The notes beneath the pieces are model-generated. The model saw nothing but the letters and a program-made list of their open reading frames with translations. It ran no database searches and was not told the origin of the DNA. A DNA stretch of 64,000 nucleotides. Origin: Allacma fusca. Taxonomy: Eukaryota > Arthropoda > Collembola > Symphypleona > Sminthuridae. The position numbers and the translations under genes are program-made. Shown piece by piece: positions 26,414 through 39,559 of the stretch (positions are counted from its first letter, which is position 1; each line of letters opens with the position of its first letter). The stretch spans positions 28,496,801 through 28,560,800 of the forward strand of contig OX359247.1 of NCBI GenBank assembly GCA_947179485.1. The letters run 5' to 3'.

Positions 26414-29342
26414 GTAAGAGTAAATGGAAGGCCAAAAGAGAAATAGTCGGAGATAACCCTATCAAGTGTACTTATACTCATCCTTTAACTATAACAATAA
26501 AACACTCCTTCTCTCTTATTCTCTCCTCGGCATTTATGCTCCTCAAATAATTCTCTACAGGCCTTTCCTTATTATCTCACAGAGCATGTATGTATGTATC
26601 CCTGGTCCATGAGTGTATACATCCATACACTTTTGGTATAAACACACACTCTGTATAAATGCTTTTTGTGAGCCTGCTCGAGGTAGGACGGTCTAATTCC
26701 AATTCTAAAGATGAGGATTTGTGTTAATTTCTTCGTGTATCTACTTGTATGTGTTTAGATATGTATATGCACATAGTTAGAGCTGATGGCGTGTCTCTCA
26801 TGTTTTTAGCACATACAAGATAGCTACTAAAATAAGGTTTTATGATTGGGTCAGCACTAAAATGCTTTATGTGTGATTGTTATCATATGTGCCTTGATTA
26901 CAATAACAGTTGTTTTTTGGCCTTGTCGGGTTTCCTTTGATTTTCTTTTAATTACAAACTTGTATTTTGGTTATTATTGCTGTGTCCATGGAGCGGGGTG
27001 GGGGGATGTGGTTATTTCACCCCCCCTCTCGTGTGTCATTGAGAAAGCCAAACTTTCTACTATGCTTATCTCTGAAACACTACTATCCTCAGGAGCTTAC
27101 TTACTCTGTGAGGAGTTGTTTGGTGAAAAGGTGTTTTTCCTTCCATTTTTTTTACGTTATCCTTATATTCTATTTGTGTGTGTGTATATATAAGCACTAG
27201 ATACTAATAATGCTAAAAGTGGGAAGTGAATGAGGATAAAAATAGGAGAAATTTTGATGACGTATAGGGTTGTACATGGGATATGTGTATACATATGCTG
27301 GATATGTGAGAGTAGAAAAGTGCTATTAGGGCTGAGAGAGAATGGAGGAAAGTACTGTAAGCACAAACATGGGGAAGAAGTTGTTTTGGTAATGGGAATG
27401 AGTTTTAAGTGTAGGGATGTGTGTGCAATATGTGTGCATACAAGCATCCATATACTAAAGGTACATAAGGTAGAGTTGGTGAGATTGGCTGACTGACGAG
27501 AGGAGGGGGAGATAGAAGAATTTTTTAAAGCAACAATATCTGCTTGAAATGCTTGAAAGTGTTTTTAAAGTCCTGATGTTGTCTTATACTTGTCAAAATT
27601 GAAAAGCTCTTCCGCTCTTTCCCGGCTTTACACACCAGCTTTAGTTAAACATTCAGCACGTTTTTATTATGTTAATGTCTTTTAGAAACACTAGAAATAA
27701 CTCTTGTTTTGCCAATGGAAAATATTTATACGTTTTTTTTCCCTCTATCTCTTTCTCACTTGGCCATAAAGGAGACATGTGTTTTAATATGACTTCTGTC
27801 ATGCTTTACTTGTAGCAGCTCAAGCTCATGTATGAAAAGGCAGGATTGTGCTGGTTTCGGATGAAGCAGCCACACATATGTATGTATAATTATTATACAT
27901 TTATCCGTACATATACAGGCAGGCATACATACATTGTGAACACAATTACATATGTGCTTATTCAGGCGTATTCAAGTACATGATTTTTATCCACTCTTAT
28001 TTTCTCACATAATATTTTTTCAATCTTTTTTTGTTGATCATGAGGGTGAGTCATTTGAGCTTGTGACTGACTGTAGTAAAAAAAATATATATAGGAAAGA
28101 ATTTATTTTTTTGCATGTACAGAGAGAAAATGTGAACGTAAATAATTGACGAAGAATTTAACAGCTACAAATGTTCTCAAGTGCATGGATGAGATTGGGT
28201 ACTTACAAATATGAGTAAATGCCAAGTTTTAATTTAATGATTAATAACTTCAGGAGTTGGTGTGGTGAGAGAAAAAACAGAGGACGAGGGTGGGAAGAGT
28301 TATGAAGGGAGGAATTTTATGCTTGTCTTTAATTAAATTAAAAAAAGTTAAATTTGTTTTGTACGCTTCTGCTATTGTATTCTGTTCTACTAGTAAATCC
28401 TGTCTGCTCGGAAATTGTATTTACACAGAAACAAGGGTTTGACAAAGGAGGTTGGGATGTTCATCCCATTCACATGTATATGCACGTACAGCACACATGT
28501 TTTAGCCTAACATGACGTGAAAGGATAGTTGCGTGGGAATCTCATAATTTTCAAGATTTGTACGAAAAATGTGAAAGGTTGGAACGTGTTTGCTATTTTA
28601 AATAATTAAAGCCGCGCGACGAGGATCATCATGATAAGCTTGGCTTTCCAACGGAGGAGTTCCTATAGTATTATGTATACCTATGTGATATGTACGTATG
28701 TACATGCTCGTTGTTATGTAACCTGGGGTTCTGGTACATTACGTAATTGCTACTATCTGGAATTTAGGGACTGCTGATAAAATTGCGGAGGAATGTGCGC
28801 TCCAAAGCGTAGACATGCGTACATACATAGGTATAATTAATTGCATGTGTGTATCCTCAAGAAAATATTGTGAAATTAATTTTGTTAGTTTACTATTGGG
28901 CTAACGACATTCCGGTTATTTTTCTAACTTTCAGACCGTATTTGTTGGGTCATTTCAATTCTGAGTTGAGACATGGCTTTGATTGTTTTATTTCTACTAT
29001 AATGTTTTGTATGCAAATATCTCTGCATGACATGACTGGTATTTTACATTAAATAATATTTTATAGGGATGGATACTATTGTGTGGATAGGGGGCATAAT
29101 GCGCTGCTATGGAACAATTTATGTTGTAACGGTATGAGACAATGCTTTGTTTCAGAATTTTCTTCCTGAACGAAATGGCTATGTGGACGGAATAGAATAC
29201 AAGGGGTTACGTATTTTATCCCGTTATTTATGTCTGAATTACTATATGCATCCTGTTTTTCACATAATTCTGTGTTTCTTGTCTTCTCGGTTTTTCTCGT
29301 CCCGTTCAACTCAACAACCAGAGCAAAGAACAGAGGTGGACT

Positions 29343-29344
<2 letters not shown>

Positions 29345-29403
<59 letters not shown>

Positions 29404-29412
29404 TGTGTGTGT
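29345..29412. repeat. Compound GA then GT microsatellite
   Basis: About 28 GA units pass straight into six GT units. Confidence 0.95.
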
Positions 29413-29571
29413 ACGTGTGTATGTTCTTGTGTGTGTGTATGTGTAGGTGGTTATAAATAATTTTATGTGCTTTACATAGATACCTATGTATGTACATATA
29501 ATATATCCACAGTTTTTAAAGGTTATCACTATAGCTAAAATAAATTATAGTTGTTATTCCATACATGTATT

Positions 29572-29572
<1 letters not shown>

Positions 29573-29601
<29 letters not shown>
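29573..29601. repeat. GT microsatellite
   Basis: About 14 pure units. Confidence 0.93.
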
Positions 29602-29605
<4 letters not shown>

Positions 29606-30336
29606 TGGAATATGTATATTTATCTAAGTATTGTATAGTTTGTGGGTACAAATACGCTTTTGTTTTTACTACCTTGTAATGTTTCTATGATACATTTTGC
29701 AGTGTGAGACATGCACAAAAGGTCAGTCTGTAGCAACCAGTACCATATGGTTACTCAGTGTAATTATATATATTATGGATGCTTTCACAAATCCCTAACA
29801 CTGTTTCTTCTAGACATACGTAAATATATACATTTTGTGAGCTACCACAAGAGATAATGATTTTGTGACTTGGTATTTTAAATGTACCTATGTATGTACA
29901 TAGGGACTCCTTCACATAGGGACTGTTGTAGCTAGCTGAAAATAATTACAATAGTAATCTCACTGAAATATTAACAGGACAGGCCTGTGTAAGTGAAATG
30001 GAAGGTATGGAGAGAGAGAATCCGCACATTAAGAAGGGAGACGTTGAAGTTCTTTGTGGTGACGAGGAAAAGCATTTGTACAAGTATACGTACTCTGCTG
30101 GTTTGCAAAATGTTCGGTTGTACTTTATCACAATGTACGATCATGATTTTCGTGTCAAGGTTAGACTGGTTTGGCACACTGTTGGTATTTTTAAGTTGGA
30201 TATGCTTCACTGGAAAATCTACTGTGAGGATAGATACATACCATGGTTTCCAAATGAGAGAAAGACAAGAGGAGAAGACGAAGGAGAAGGGAGGTTTGGA
30301 ATGGTAGTCTTATTTCAGTTTTTTTGTTTCCTTCTG

Positions 30337-30368
30337 TCTCTCTCTCTCTCTCTCCTCTCACTAGCTCG

Positions 30369-30411
<43 letters not shown>
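30337..30411. repeat. Interrupted CT microsatellite
   Basis: Two CT blocks separated by CACTAGCTCGCTCTCC. Confidence 0.9.
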
Positions 30412-30414
<3 letters not shown>

Positions 30415-31355
30415 GTCACTGTCTTCGACTCGTGTCCCAATGTAAATTGACACGGATGGCGAGTGCGAAAAACTATTAGGATAACCACTGTATAGTGGGG
30501 GTAGCAGCTTTGGGATTGACTTTGAACAGATACTAAGACTGCTTACTTCTATAGATCCTAGAGCGTATGCTATACAGAAGGAAGGGACGGGAGTGTTACA
30601 ACATTAACAGTCATGTTGGTAAAAGTAACCGGAGTCAGTCTGTGGGGTTACCAACAAGAAGCATGACATGGTTATAGTTTTAACGTGTTTCTGTTGGCTA
30701 CTTTTCGTAAGATGTCCTCTCCTCAGATTTCTCTTATAGGTCTCTCACTCCCTGTGCGTTGCTCTATATTTGATTCAAACCTAAAAGTCGTAGTTGACTG
30801 AAGAGAAGGAGAAGAAGAAAAGGAAGAAGGAGAGAGAGAGAGACAAGGAATGGTAGGGAAACTCAAGCAGGCACATCGTCTGTCTCTCTTGTTCGGTCGG
30901 AGCGAATGAAACGAGAAATGGTTGTGTACATACGGAGCGGTTACCTACATACATATGTATTTATGTACGTATGAATTGAGAGAATGTGGCATGATGGTGG
31001 TGATTAAAGTGTTTTGTCATTGTCTTTCCCTTGGCTCATTCCAACATGTTTTATCCACACATGATGATGAAACCAAGTCGAATTTTAGTTTCCCTTACGG
31101 AAAATAATGCCTTGTCTTGTTCTTCTCTCCCTCGTCTCTATATACTCTTTAAATGATCCTGAATAGTAATAGACTGGAGGAGCTAGCATTGGGGGGATAT
31201 TGATGTACTTATGGATGCATGTTCGTTTGTGTGTGTGTATGTGTGTGTGTGTTACTGAGTGGAGAGACTCTCGGCTCGGCACATGTAAGATGGAAAATGT
31301 ATTATTTTATTTTCTCGAGTCATTGGTGAAGCCACAAGCCAGACTCACTCTTTAG

Positions 31356-31503
31356 AAAATAAGGAATCTCGTTTTTATGCCGACACTACTACTACTACTG
31401 CCACTACTACAACCACTACTACTACTACTACTCTTATGGCCGTTTCAGATCTTCTGGATGTGCATTTAGTAGGAGGATGTTGTACACACATAGATATATG
31501 CAG
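31356..31503 (+). other. Candidate upstream exon with Thr-rich repeat
   Basis: The acceptor is ACTCACTCTTTAG. The open frame reads NKESRFYAD, then a Thr-rich stretch from an ACT/ACC/ACA/GCC repeat, then LMAVSDLLDVHLVGG. The donor is GTATTG at 31504, phase 1 in and 2 out, which fits the candidate at 36116. The repeat alone could produce the open frame, so this is weak. Confidence 0.2.
31385..31432. repeat. ACT trinucleotide repeat
   Basis: Sixteen triplets, mostly ACT with GCC, ACA and ACC variants; overlaps a candidate exon. Confidence 0.9.
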
Positions 31504-33800
31504 GTATTGAAAGACGGATGCCAAACGAGGATGACTTTGCTTATGTACAATACACAGTAGTACTGTACTCTGTGTGTACATACTCTCGGAAATTCTATGT
31601 ACAAGGATATGATCGAATTCAAGTACAGCCTACTAAAAGAGTGCAAGTACGGAAACCAGAAGCGAGACAGAAATGCTTGCCAATTTTTTTCCAATCTTTT
31701 ATGCATGCATCTATCATTGGTCTCTTTACGGTTGTTATTTCTTCCAGTGTTTGTATGCATTAGTGGTTACTTTAGGTGTATTTGGGCAGACCATTTTGTG
31801 TGTGTGTGTGTGTACTGTATCTGTATTTGTGTGTATGTATCTACAGATATTTTCTCCGTAGGGAAATAGAAATTGCGAATATTTTTTTTCTCCTTGGAAA
31901 CGGCAGACTATCTAACATATGTACAAATCATTGTCTTTCCACAATCCCGGTCTTTATGTTGTCTTATCTGTCGTACACGCATTCCCGAAAGTACCTTTTG
32001 GCATAGATGCAGAGCATTTTATATTTCAATCATATGGGTAATAATGCAAACGACTGGTTATATATATAGAATAGTATATGTGTGGATGCTTATATGGGGG
32101 AGCCTAGATGTGTAGGACATTCATACCTTCCTTTTATGCACTTCCTCAGTATGTAATGTACTTATACATTAACTGTGTATGTACTTCAAGTATCTATGTG
32201 TAAGTATGTGCAGATACGTGTACTATGTACATACATAGATATAGCTGAGGCTTAAGAAATCCATTCTTGCTTTACAGGAGTAGTTTTCAATTTGATTGTG
32301 TGTTCTGGAACATTGTTTGAAGGAGTGAACGGAATTCTCTAGACAGATTGAAGCTAGGTTGTATTGGATCTCCTTCCGGGCGATAATACCTACACATATG
32401 TGTATGTACGTATGTATACATATATATATGTATTTATGTATAAATACATGGGGGTGTAGATATGTTTTAGTTAAGAATCAAAGTATTAATTTGATTGCTG
32501 GAATGAATGGGGTAATAAAGAAAGATGTAGTTTGGTAGATTAACTATGTATGTAAAAGTATGGTGAAGGTCTACTGTAGAAGCTAGGAGGCTATGCGGGG
32601 ATGGGGATCTTGAGAATGTGTAAATACATGGATGGGCCTGGGCCTGTATGCATGGATATAAATATAGAAAGTAGACAGAGAGGAAGAAATATGGGGAGCA
32701 TTATAGTCTCCTCGAAGATAATGATGTGTGTGAAAGGTTAAATTTATTTGCTGTAGGGCTGACATCATTTGTTGATATGGGAAAAGTGAGGATGGATAGG
32801 ACAACGACGACGGAGTTCTAATAGCTCTTGGGTAACGCTCGGTCTTTCCTTGGTGATGTTATTTGATGATTAAACTTTCTCATGGAATGCTGATGCGAGC
32901 AAGAAAATTCCTAGCCACAATATTCATGTTGTTGTGAAATACACGGCACTCAAGCTAGCAGCCCCCGCTCGCCCATCTACTAATACTTACAGTGTTCTAT
33001 TTATTTATGTATGGCTCACTTTATTGCTCATACCTTCTTCCCGTTGTTGTCATTAAAATAATTACTTTTACGTACACGTCGTTCGCTCTCTCTCTCTCTC
33101 TCTCTCTCTCCCCAACTTCAATATACAGTTTGTGCTAAATGAGACTGTGTTGGGTCTTGGTCCTGGTTCTCTCTGACTTGGGGAGAGGGAGAGAGAAATG
33201 TCTATTTAAAGTCTGGTAATACTGTATTCACGTGTGAAATATGTAGTTATCATTGTGTAGCCCTGTAGGCTCTAGACTTCGTGTGATATTGTGTCAGGGG
33301 TATAACGTACATAAATATGTACATATTGTCAGTTGTTGTAGTATGAATGTAATTCTGTAGGTTCTTATACATAATTATTATATAATAAAACTTGCATACT
33401 TCTATAGCCGGGTAGGATCCCCGAAAATACAAGACACTGCTCTCCTGTGCCTCTTGACTCTTTTATTTTGTAGTTATCTTCTTGAGATCCCTTTGACTTG
33501 ACTGCCGCCATGATGTGTTACTTTTGGTGTAAGTATTTATATATCTGGGGATTCCCTACTCTCTGTGTAGTTTAATAAGTTGAGTGTAATTTAGGATTGT
33601 TTAATCCTTGATAAATACACCTGAGGCAATTAGGATCATTAGCTCTTTGATTAGGTTGAGCGGAGAGGGCCGCTCACAATGTAGGACATGCACATGGAGG
33701 ACTGGAAATCAAAAGTCCTCACATGTTCTATCCCTGTGTTGAATCTGCGGCTACGTATGTATGTATGTAATTACTGTATAGAATGTCTATGTATACAAGT

Positions 33801-33840
33801 GTGTGTATGTGTGTGTGTGTGTGTATGTGTGTGTGTGTGC
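33801..33840. repeat. GT microsatellite with TATG interruptions
   Basis: GT runs broken by TATG. Confidence 0.9.
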
Positions 33841-33966
33841 AGGTATAAGTACATTTGTCCCTAGGCAGGCAATACGTATGGGGGAGATTGTATGGGAAAT
33901 AAATTTTCCAAAGTACAAGTCTAATACTAAAGGAGCACTTGGAAGGTTCCATGGAAGTTGGTGAAA

Positions 33967-34001
33967 GAGAAAGAGAGAGAGAGAGTGAGAGAGAGAGAGA
34001 G
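33967..34001. repeat. GA microsatellite
   Basis: AG units with one T interruption. Confidence 0.9.
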
Positions 34002-35184
34002 GGAGATGTAGTAAGACAAATCCAATGAATCCTTACGTTTATTATTATTCTCCAAGAGTTTCTTCTAAGAGAAGAAAAGAAAAAAGGCATGTCACTTGAG
34101 GGAAAGTGCCGTGTGTGGGCAAGTTGGAGGTCGTATTTTTCTAAGAACTGAGGAGATATGGATGAACGTGGTGGGTTTCAGGAACACTGGAGTTGATATG
34201 TACTGTGGTAGTGCGTACAATGAGTGATTCAATCATCTGATATTCTGGTCATTGTCAATATTATTTTCGTGGGGAACCCTCCCCCGTGTGCGATCAGCAC
34301 ATGGGATTATTATACAGCATTATTATATTACATGGTATGGAGGGCATTGGATAATTTCGAAGTGCCTCTTGAATACGCAACTTTCTCTGGACTGGCAGAA
34401 ATTACAATTGCTGCTGTACAGTTGCTAATGTTGGCGGAGGATGGGGCATTAATGCAACCCGATAGACTCTATACCTTCTTTAATAGGGATAGTCCCAGAG
34501 TAGGGTATTAAGTAAATTGTGATGATAACTACTACATAGATAGGGTAAGGGAAGCCACGCGTGGATCTTTGGTTGGCATTTACTTCTTTACTGTATACAT
34601 TTCCCTACGTGTATCTTTTGTATCTATAGATATACATACGTAGATGCATGTGTATGTGTGTGTGTGTGTGTATGTATGTATGTGTATGGTCAAAATAAAG
34701 AAGCTCGCGGGGAAACTGTGGATTGCGCTAGAAGTCAAGCAGTTGTAGGACGCATATATTTGTTTCCATTTGGTGATTTGATCGTGCGTAAGACAACTAC
34801 TACAGTAGTTGTACAGAGTGGAGCTCACTCATTCTCTCTGGATGATTTCATATTCCGGACGACGTGGCTACTGGAACTTGTGCACATAATTATTTGTGTT
34901 GTGGATCGGAGTCATTGGGTAAAATTTCTGGGAAGTGAGCCCTGTTCTAATAAACTCTAAAATTATGAGTTTTATTCTTGGTCGGATGAGTGGATTGCAG
35001 GGAGGGAAGTGTAATTTGCAGAGTATTATGTAATACTGGGACTTGGGCTGCATTTTGCAGAATTCCGAGCATGTTTGAGTATGTAACGTAATTTGTGTAC
35101 TTTTGGAAATAATCGTATATTATATTATGAATGCTGAAGGGTCTATCACGATCACCACGGGAGAAAAAAAAAGTGAACGTGCGC

Positions 35185-35188
<4 letters not shown>

Positions 35189-35225
<37 letters not shown>
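35189..35225. repeat. CT microsatellite
   Basis: About 18 pure units. Confidence 0.93.
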
Positions 35226-35229
<4 letters not shown>

Positions 35230-36115
35230 CTCTTCTCTATTTCCACATTTCATACACAGACTCTCTGCTCCTTTCTGTCTGTCCGTAATATGGTACAGAA
35301 GTTGTGTGCGGGAGATTTTGCTGAACTTAACGTCATGTTTTCCTTCTACTCAGCAGATGTAGAATTGAGATATTTTCCCGATTTGGTTTATATACTCAAG
35401 ATGATGGTATATGTATCTATGGTCTTGCAAAACTTTTAAGTGCAGATATTTCTCTTCCTATTCGTATCCCTTATTTGTTGCTATTACAACTTTTGGCTAA
35501 AATAGCTAGTATGTTGCCAATAGGGTACTAAATTACATGCACTCCGTTCTGAGAAATTGTGTGCTATGCCTACTGTCAAATATCTATGTATGTAATTATG
35601 TATGTATGTATGTACGTTTATGTAATTATGTGAATGTGCCAGTGGAGTTCCTACTACTGTATATAGCATTGAGTCAAGTAAAATCCAGTTGATAGCAAAT
35701 GAATGCAAGTATGTAGATAGTACATATATCTATGTATGGGAGTGGGAAGAAATGGGAAAGTAGTCTTGATCTGGAAATGGTTGAAAGGATGTTACTTCGT
35801 GTAGATTATGTGGAGTAATACCGTAATACGTTATACGTAAAGGAAATAGGAAATATAGTCGAGTCAAAATCACTCAGGGTATTATGATGCATCCATGTAG
35901 TTCATAGAGAGACGGAGATTCTATGGAATGTGTTGGATCCCGCTTGATATGAGACATATTGGATGAACATACATATACATGGAGATAATGGAGATAGGTA
36001 CTTATGTACTACATCGATACAGAGACGTCGAGGTGAAGAAAATACTGGTGCAACATGTGTGGCATAGTTTTTCGATGAGAGTAAAATTAAATGATACTGC
36101 TACTACTTCTCCTAG

Positions 36116-36186
36116 TGCTCCCAAGCCTTATTATACCTTCTGTACACTCTCTGATGATAATTTGTCCACGTGTAGTAAATGCAAAA
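36116..36186 (+). other. Candidate upstream exon, 71 bases, phase-compatible with exon 1
   Basis: A pyrimidine-rich acceptor (ACTACTTCTCCTAG) precedes 23 open codons reading APKPYYTFCTLSDDNLSTC and then SKCK. A GTAGGG donor follows at 36187. Phase out is 1, which is what exon 1 needs; the joined codon would be Ser. The sequence is A/C-rich against a G/T-rich surround. There is no homology support. It could be chance. Confidence 0.27.
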
Positions 36187-36418
36187 GTAGGGGGGGGAGA
36201 GAGAGAGAGAGTTTAATGAGATCTTTTATCCGCATATGTACATATATGGGTATGGAACTCAGTCATGTATTAGTTTCTCAAGATGGTTATTGAAATAGCA
36301 TTGACGTGAGTGACGTTATGTCTGAAACGGGTATCAGCAACTAGGTTTAGTTTCCTTTCATTTCGCAATGTACCTATCATGGAGAGACGGATCAAGTTAT
36401 TTGAGCTATTTGTTAGAT

Positions 36419-36442
36419 CTCTCTCTCTCTCTCTCTCTCTCT
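36419..36442. repeat. CT microsatellite
   Basis: About 12 pure units. Confidence 0.92.
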
Positions 36443-37427
36443 GTCTTCTCCGTCGATTTTTTTTATATAAGAAATTTTTTTGCATGTGAGATGGTTGGTT
36501 CCTGGATTCTGTTTTTCTTTCAACTACATTCACTTGTTAGTTACAAGTCTATATGTAGATACATGTACTAAAGGGTAGGTTTTGTAAATGTGTATATTAT
36601 ATTTACGTAACTGGATTTTTCTGCTCTGGCAGCATGCAGCCAGGGTTTTGATGTTTTTATGGGAATCTTCATAAGCAGTTGAGTTAGGTCTTTTTATTAG
36701 CAGTTTTGTTCCTCTACTCCTGCTTACTTAAGGGAAATGAGAGCAATAGTAAAATGCTAAAAGATTTGTGTATAAATTTTACATAAAATTTTTCTTGACG
36801 AGAATGTACGAATGTTTTATATTGTAGGAAGTACTAGTTTGTACTATATAATTACAGGGTAGTTACATACACACTCCTACTACTTGTATGTATGGAAAGG
36901 CACTCATGTTGATGTACAAATACCGAATCCAAATTTAACGGAAAGTATAGAACACAAGGAAGAAGTTGGAGGATATTAAATCTTGTTTGCCGGATGCGTG
37001 GATGGGAAAGCTAATTGAAAGTCGTCAGATGACGACGAAGAGTGTTTTGTATGTATGTATGTATGTATATGTAATGTGTAGATTGTTGTTAGTTATTGTG
37101 CAATGGGCGCATATATTTATATAGGGTTGGGATGATGATGGAAAAGGCATAATTTTTTCTTGTGCATTGTGAAAATATGTTTTTTCTGATGCTATTGTTA
37201 TCGAGACGGCTGTAAGTCCGTATGCATGCACGGCTTTGACTTGGATGAGAGAATACTAGAGCAGAGCAGCTTCGTTTCTTTTTGGGAGATTTCATTGGAA
37301 GAATTCACATGGAAATTTAGTCAGATGTTAAAGCGATAGGAAATTACAAGTTTTCACTTCACCTATAATTATATACATACATAAATATGTATATGTAGAT
37401 ACATGGAGGCTACACAGACTCCCTGAA

Positions 37428-37430
<3 letters not shown>

Positions 37431-37465
<35 letters not shown>
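37431..37465. repeat. CT microsatellite
   Basis: About 17 pure units. Confidence 0.93.
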
Positions 37466-37467
<2 letters not shown>

Positions 37468-39359
37468 TTCTCTTTCTGTCATGCTCGGACGTAAAAGTGT
37501 ACTGTATCGACTTAGTTTGATAATTTCCTACAACGCAAGTTTTAGAGACTTGGACTAGTGGGCTGGAGTTTAACTTTGTACATACATATTTGAGTGTATG
37601 TATGTATGTAGGTCTTCTCACGGAGATGCTGCACGTCTGCAAGGAGATTACAGTTAAATGTAATGTTATATGTTCCAATAAAGTTATTTAGAAAAGTTTC
37701 CACCGGTTTTCTCTATAGTTTATATCTTTTACTAGAGTTGAAGGAGTGTCATTATTGCAAGTCAACTTAGGGGTACTTGGTTTATCATACATATGTATAG
37801 ACACTGGTAGTTGTAATTATGTACGGATATGATGTATGAATGTATATGTGTGTGTATGTTTGAGTGTATGTCTATACGTTCATGTAGTGCCCAACTCTGT
37901 ACATAACAGTATCAGAATGAGTTTGGTCTTATTTTCTCTCTACGACTGAAGAGCCTTGGAAAATTATTGCAAGTGAATATAACGGACGAACCAGCGCTTT
38001 TCTCATCTGATACTACACACTTGGCGGGCATGTTCCTAAGCGAAATGTCTTTTGCAAATATGAACCGCATGAAAATTTTCATTTGAGTTTCTCCACTGTA
38101 ATGGATACATATAGATACATATGTAGGATGTAGTAGTTATAAAGGGGATGTATCTCTCCACTATATGTGGATATGAGCACAGGATGGGGGGAGTATACAT
38201 ATGTAAGGCGTAAGAGTAGGGTGACATTAAAAGTTGAAAATATGTACGGAGGAAGATTACTAGAGGATGTCTCTTGGCCCGCCTGTGACTTCCTCTCCAG
38301 CTTCCAGTCGTTAATAATCATTTACATTTAATCTCTGAAAGGTGCTGGTGTCGTTGTATACATACGCATATAAAAAATTCAGACGTACGTGAAGGAATTT
38401 GCGATATGCAAGTCAAGTCATCCTGTGTATCTTATGTATGTGTAGATATGTGTACGTGGCTTGTGTTTAGAAGCTCCTTCCAGTGTATTAGATCTGCATG
38501 GCACGGTCAGTGTATTTATGTATGTATTTATATGACTGTGTATGTATGTAGATAAGGGCTTAAGTACTAGAGGCGGTCTTGAGTCGGTTGAGCGTTATCA
38601 TTATAATGATGGAACAAATCCTTTTTAAACATGGAAATAAAAGTGTTCTACGGTCTACTCACATATGTATATATATATGTAGATATATACGTATATCTAA
38701 ATACATAATGTATGTACACTCATATTATTGGCTTTGGGATGCTGGCAGGAACACGACTGGGACGAGCGGACTTATTTATATACTTATAAGTACACTGAAA
38801 ATATTATTACAATATGGTATCCACTATCCACTCGATGTGGATGCACTCTGTCATTATGTACATACATAGATATAAGTAAATTTATGTAGGTAATGTACTT
38901 ATCTGTGTGTTTGTATTTCTCTAAGCAAGAGCTATTTCAGTGTACGCATTCGAATTTGTGCAAATATGTATAGACAAGAAATGTAAAATGTGAGTGGAGT
39001 AGCCTATTAGTGTGGAGCAGTGAGACTTGAAAGTATGCTTCCGTACCCTCCTCACATTTATTTCGTTCGTGGAGAGTCGAGTACTGTATTACATACACCC
39101 ATGGTAATGATGGCAACATTTCAAGATTTAGAAAGCATTTGTGCAAAAGTAAAAGTAATATTATCTTTGGCGGAAGACTTATTTGTTTAGAGTTCATAGA
39201 TTGCAGGAATAATGATCATATATTTAAATGACATCTTGTACTTTAACTCGGAGATTCATATAAAGATAAGGAGGAGGAGAAGGGGAAATAGTTGGTGAAT
39301 TTATGAGGCTAATGCCAAGCAATGCCTAATTTTTTTTTCTCTGTGTTGTTCTGTTGTAG

Positions 39360-39559
39360 GTGTGTTCTCCAGTGATGAGATGACAACGAGTCCGCCTAAT
39401 AATGGAACACAAAATAATGCTACAACTACTGCTACCATCACTAATTCAGCTAGTATAACCACTCCAGTGTCTAATAATTCCATTGATGTCGTTCAGAGTG
39501 TGAAGAAACAGCGGCAGAAAAATTCATCACCGAATCGGCAGGGTCCCCAGCGGTGTGTT
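39360..39559 (+). CDS. Exon 1 (first recognised): Asn/Thr/Ser-rich stretch and first half of zinc finger 1
   Basis: The acceptor is a T-rich tract ending TTGTAG; the donor is GTAAGT at 39560. The exon opens with two bases (GT) finishing a codon begun in an upstream exon, so the gene continues 5'. It encodes a Ser/Thr/Asn-rich stretch, then a basic patch (KKQRQKNSSPNRQGPQR) that could serve nuclear import. It ends with Cys65-Val66, the first cysteine of finger 1. The matching second cysteine opens exon 2, which is strong evidence that the two exons join directly. Confidence 0.85.

Larger units (their letters stand above)
26414..39359. other. Repeat-rich noncoding sequence before exon 1
   Basis: Same character as the upstream block: CT/GA, GT and ACT microsatellites and TATG runs. 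It holds the candidate exons at 31356 and 36116 and a few protein-like but unsupported ORFs (30.0 kb, 34.2-35.0 kb). It ends at the T-rich acceptor of exon 1. Confidence 0.5.
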
